A stretch of 64,000 bases of DNA from Campylorhamphus procurvoides. Taxonomy: Eukaryota; Chordata; Aves; Passeriformes; Dendrocolaptidae. The first letter of the stretch is position 1. Every line of letters begins with the position of its first letter. Below, in pieces: positions 59,671 through 64,000 of the stretch. Made by a program: the position numbers and the translations under genes. Under the pieces are notes generated by a model, which worked only from the letters and a program-made list of their open reading frames with translations, did not search any database and was not told where the DNA came from. Location of the stretch: the NCBI GenBank assembly GCA_013396655.1, contig WBMV01007734.1:310001-374000 (forward strand), given 5' to 3'.

Positions 59671-62600
59671 GGATTTTAAATTCCTTAAGAATTTTTAACT
59701 GAATTAGTAAACAGACTAACTCATAATTTATGTCTCATAAAGATATGTAACATCTTTAAATATCAGTGTCTTTATATCTGTTCATTATGTAGCAATATTC
59801 ACTTAGTTTCATGCACTTTAATGCCAAAATGTCTACTTGGACCATCTATTCAGGCCTCAAATAGAGGGTGGAGAATTGCTTGCTATTCATTTAATGAGTC
59901 TACTACATTATTTCAGTGAAGTCTCATGGTATCCAAATCTGATGTTAAGAAATGAGGGATCTATCATGTCTACTGTTAATCTATCCTAAGAAGTGGTGTC
60001 CTTGCAGGGTTTATTTTGTTGTGCATCTTCAGCAAATTTCTGAATTGAATTTGTGTATTGGGATCCTTATGCCTCCTTTGTCTCATTATAATATCTATTA
60101 TTGAATGTCATATCTGTTTTAACCTGGCATTTTATTCCACTGGAAAGTACTTATTCTTTGTAAGACCCATCTGATAAGTCGAAAGACTGAGCTATTTAAA
60201 TGTTTCACTGTAGCTAATTTATCATCTTTTGAGTAATTTTTCATGCTCTTGCTGCAGCTTTTATGAGTACTGAAGGTTTTTTACCATGCTAACTCTTAAC
60301 ACTGCACTTGCTACTTGATCATTAGCTTTATCTATGTGTTAAAATCACATAAGAGCACTTCCTTAATCTAGCTAACCACCCATATGTGCCCAAAAAACAG
60401 ATGTTTTTGCCAAAACTTCACTTTGAGCTCATCTGTGAGCTATGCTTCTATGATAATGTGGAGAAATCTTGTTTGAAAACCAAGGCTGTTGTTAATTTCT
60501 CAAACTATTGCCATGCTGAAGGAAACCATTTTTCATTCCTAGTCCATAGGCACCTCTTGAGGTACACTTCAATGAGATCTTTATCAATAAGTGTTTCTGA
60601 TTATTTAATTCTGATTTTTAACAAATTCTGCTATATTACAGTAGTTCTCTATAGTATTTAAAAGCTTAATACTTATCTATTTACATGGGATTTCCAAGTG
60701 TGTCTTTTAAATTAAGGTTTCTTATACCTAACTATCTAAATGGAATGCCTAGAGTGGGACTGTTTTTCTATATTAAACAAGTTTAAGGAATAATTCTGTG
60801 TTTTGCCTCAGCAGGGGCAGCAGATCTGTGCTGTTTTCTAGGTTTCATTATTTAGCAAACTGTAGTGTATGCATTTCTTGTCTAATAGTGTATTTAAAAC
60901 CAGTAAGGGTATCTTAATGTAGACACCTCTATTACCAACCTCTTTTCTGAACAACCTCAAGCAATTCCTCAATTTGCTAATTAGTTTTCATTTGTGCTTA
61001 TACTAAACTTATTATCAACCTGTAATATGGATCTTATCACACTGATAATATAGATAATAAATGCAGTGAACCTACAAGAGCCAGTAAATTTTGTGTAAAG
61101 TTTTTGCTAAAGTCTTAAGCAACAACATTACAGATTTTTACACAAGTAACTTGTCACTAAGTCATTCCATTGCATGTGATTTTTAACTTAATAATTTATA
61201 ACTCTATCAGCAGTGCTGCTTTCTGAGTGGAAAGCACTTTAGAGATGGAATTTGTTCAGTTGGTTGTATCATCTGACTTGTATTTTTAACTGTAAAGCAT
61301 GCTATAGGCCAAAAGGTGATTTGAATATATATTTTAAAGAGGTTTTTCAGAGGGTCTGGCAATGGATTGTTGGATTTGACAGATGTAAAATGAGTAAAGG
61401 CAAGAAATCTAATATGACATCCTATAAAATAAAAATTAGCTTTCCAGATACAGATGGGAGGAACAATAATTGCAGGGGCCTGGATAAATGCTTAACTGCT
61501 TTTCTCACTGTATTCATAGGCTGATAGTCCTGTTATCAGGCTTAATTTTGCTACTTCGTGCGTCCTAAAGCAGTAAAGTAAGGAAATGTGGCTGTTTCTC
61601 CTTCGAGTTACATACTTTTGCCATCTGCTATTTCAGTGCCTACCCAGTATGTGCATGTACTGACCTTTACTCCCTGATACTCTTCAATCACTGTAAACAG
61701 AAATACCTTTAACTGCAGTGTAAGTTCAGAGAGGTGAACTAGTCGTGTTGCAATGTAACATCAGCCACAGCAGGGACCACAGGCATCCCTGCACTGTTGA
61801 TGTACTGGCTTTTGCTCAGACTCTGCCTACCTTGTGGCTCTTGGGAAGAGGTGGAGCATTTTGCAAGGCACTGTTTACAGTCATCTGTAGTCCCAGTGCA
61901 TGGCATGATTGAGGAATGGCATTGGAGCAGTGCCAGAGGAGGGTTAGGATAGGTGTGACAGTCAGATTCCTTCACGTGGGAGGAATGGGAAGGCAGGCAG
62001 AGCTGTCAGATCCCTTCATGTCTTCATTGGGAGTGCATTGTGGCTCCCTCGTTTCCTGCAGAAATCCAATGATTAGAGAGCAGTGGCCCTTCTTAAAGGA
62101 AAGGGTAGTGCTAATGACATTTTCACAGAAAATAAAATTTTTCTTTCTTTTGTCCTCCTTACCCTCCATCAAAGCTGAAACCATGCCTTGTCTCGCTGGG
62201 CTGCCTGGTTTCCTGTGTTTGCAGTGGAAAGATAAATATTGGGCTGTTTCCAGTTTAAATTCTAGATTGGTCATTCTCACAGCAGGCCCCACTTTCTCAT
62301 GGACTACAACAGGGCATTTTCAGGGAATAACAGCACACTTAGATAGTCTGCTCTTGTATATTTCCCGGTGTGACAGGTAACTGCTGATGGCTGGAGGTGT
62401 TAGAATCATATTCTGTGTCAAAATGTGTTGCTGTTCTTCCATTAAACTTTGTTGAGAATTAGGCACTTAAACAATGCCCACCTCTGTCTTGGAATGTATA
62501 GTAGCAAAAGTACTCTGGCTAGGGTCATATTCTCTGTCTAGTTTAATTTAGGATTCATCAGTCATTTTTTAGGTTCTGTGGAGTAAATCACTGAACATAT

Positions 62601-62813
62601 GATCCAAAATACCTGTACTTAAGCTACTTAGAGTTGAGGGGAGGAGAAATTTGGAAAGATTCCCAAATCCTCACTTCAGTTACTGTGTTATTCTGTAACT
62701 ATACCTATGAAATCTACTAAAATACATCACTGTCTTCTGTAGTAAAACTGTGTAAGGTAGAAAAAGTAAAGACATTGTGATGGGGTCTTACCAGTCCCTC
62801 CTCAGCTGTTTCT

Positions 62814-62889
62814 GGGGGGGAGTTGGGGGTCCCTTGGGGGGGGACTTGGGAGATTTGGGGGTTCTTGGTGGGTTTTTTTGGTGTGGGGG
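62814..62889 (+). repeat. G-rich minisatellite with G-quadruplex potential
   Basis: The + strand carries G runs of 7, 5, 8, 3 and 5 at 62814-62861, separated by loops of 4 to 6 bases, and further runs of 3 and 5 up to 62889. Units resemble GGGGGTCCCTT and GGGGACTT, like the G-rich minisatellites common in bird introns. Any five consecutive runs satisfy the usual G3+N1-7 quadruplex rule more than once. It is on the sense strand, so the pre-mRNA could fold too. The GGVGGPLGGDLG-like open frame at 62777-62971 is a by-product of the repeat. Confidence 0.85.
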
Positions 62890-64000
62890 TCTCACTAGTC
62901 CTTACATCTTTCTTACAAAGGATATGTGGAGGGAACTTCTTAGCCATAAATTTTTAGTTTGTTTAGTTTAGTTTGCTTTATTCTTTAACCTTAATTGCAT
63001 TTTAATGAGAGTGAATTATCCCACTTTTTTGCTTGATTCAGGCTTTGTATCTCTTTTTTTCTCCTTTGTTTAAGATAAATAAGGAAAATACCTTGTAAAT
63101 TCTTTAAAAATTTGCTCGTTAAGTTACACCCAAGACACTCAAATTTTAAATATGTAGAACTGATTAATACGAAAGTTCATAGATTTTGTCAAGTGTGAAA
63201 GATTCTGCAAACCAAAACAGTGTAATGTAAGACCTCAGTTCTATCTTTTATTATATCTTGCATTTTTATATCGTATTTTATAATCTTTTTGGGATAAAGA
63301 ATTGGTAAAATGAAGTATCATGAGAGCTGAATTATTCATAAGATAGAAGTGTTTAGCATATTTCTATGGACTTACAAAATGCAAGTTAGTTTTATATTTG
63401 TTCCTTGCCAAAAAGATTTTTGACACTATTTTAAAGATTCCTTTGCTGTATGAAATTGGCTTTTATGGACTTCTAACTCTTAAGTTAAGATTCAATATAC
63501 CCTATTAGAAAAGGTGGAGATGTCTCAATGCTCAACATCTACACTATCCTACTCTAAATAAATATTTTAAATGTTGGCAAAACCTCAAAAGTACCCTTGC
63601 TTCAGACTGAGACATTTTGTTGAAGTTTGCATCAAGTTTTCATTATTTCTTGAAATGTGTGTTTTCCTTCAGGCACTTTTGAGATGCAGTGTGTTGTGTA
63701 GCTGTGTACTCCTGTGCTGGGGGGAGAAAGCAATACCACTACTGTGGCTGGATCCATTCTCAATTCTTCACCCTTACCTAGAAATGGCAGTACGAGACTT
63801 GAATGGCAGTGGTTGTACACCAATACTTGGAGCAGAACAGTGTGTAGTTTAAACTATTGATGTTTTTAAACTGCTTTAATATTGAGTTCAAAACTACATT
63901 TGCTTTGTAGGCAGTTTGCAGCTGGAAGGAGGTCTCTAACAATGCCATTAAATCATCCTGATACAAGATGACACAGTGTTATGCTGACCAGTGTTTTAAA

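Larger units (their letters stand above)
58979..64000 (+). other. TBC1D22A: Intron (5' part) downstream of the last visible exon
   Basis: The intron starts with GTAAGTAC and continues past the window. It contains an A-rich tract at 59626-59670 and the G-rich minisatellite at 62.8 kb. The stretch at 61.75-62.38 kb is a little less AT-rich and covered by open frames on both strands (61916-62380 plus, 61972-62292 minus), but it matches no gene or repeat I know. I searched for the next TBC exon and did not find it. Confidence 0.8.

Noticed and set aside
61739..62380. Possible retrogene or LTR near 62 kb (overlapping open frames on both strands)
   Set aside because: I could not match it to any protein or repeat, and the frames show no domain. 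I left it as unidentified intron because the evidence is only open-frame length.
62777..62971. Glycine-rich small protein (GGVGGPLGG-like)
   Set aside because: It is only the translation of the G-rich minisatellite.
1..64000. Bacterial or phage content, CRISPR arrays, operons, tRNA or rRNA genes
   Set aside because: Coding density is very low, exons have GT-AG splice sites, repeats are avian LINE fragments, and I saw no direct-repeat/spacer pattern, cloverleaf with A/B boxes, or rRNA-like block.

Overview
This is an AT-rich stretch of vertebrate nuclear DNA, almost certainly from a bird. The main evidence is nine fragments of CR1, the dominant avian LINE, several of them ending in the diagnostic ATTCTATGAT-type 3' tail. 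Two further blocks look like avian LTR or other retroelement insertions. The style of the CR1 and LTR sequences suggests a non-galliform, perhaps passerine, bird, but that is recollection and not a measurement.

The window lies inside one large gene on the + strand. Five short exons (505-567, 8379-8493, 32116-32225, 45448-45523 and 58851-58978) have consensus splice sites and join in one open frame of 492 nt (164 codons). They encode the catalytic heart of a Rab-GAP TBC domain, best identified as TBC1D22A. Both catalytic fingers are visible: the arginine of the IxxDxxR motif (IHIDIPR, first exon) and the glutamine of the YxQ motif (GYVQG, second exon). The 5' part of the gene and the last TBC exons lie outside the window. 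Coding sequence is under 1% of the window.

The rest is intron: part of one intron (1-504), then 7.8 kb, 23.6 kb, 13.2 kb and 13.3 kb introns, then about 5 kb of the next one. Apart from CR1 these hold a CpG-rich insertion with two CTCF-like motifs 70 bp apart (about 24930-25570), an LTR-like block with an internal tandem repeat (about 42236-42850), a strong G-quadruplex candidate (62814-62889) and simple or low-complexity tracts. Nearly all open reading frames over 60 codons are chance frames in AT-rich intron, or CR1 ORF2 relics.

I found no tRNA, rRNA, CRISPR array, operon or convincing nested gene, and nothing I can defend as an undescribed biological system. The more interesting leads are regulatory or splicing-related: the paired CTCF-like sites, a run of in-frame tandem splice acceptors at 32113-32127, a cryptic acceptor carrying an in-frame stop just upstream of the first exon, a CR1 ending 78 bp before an exon, and the G-quadruplex tract.
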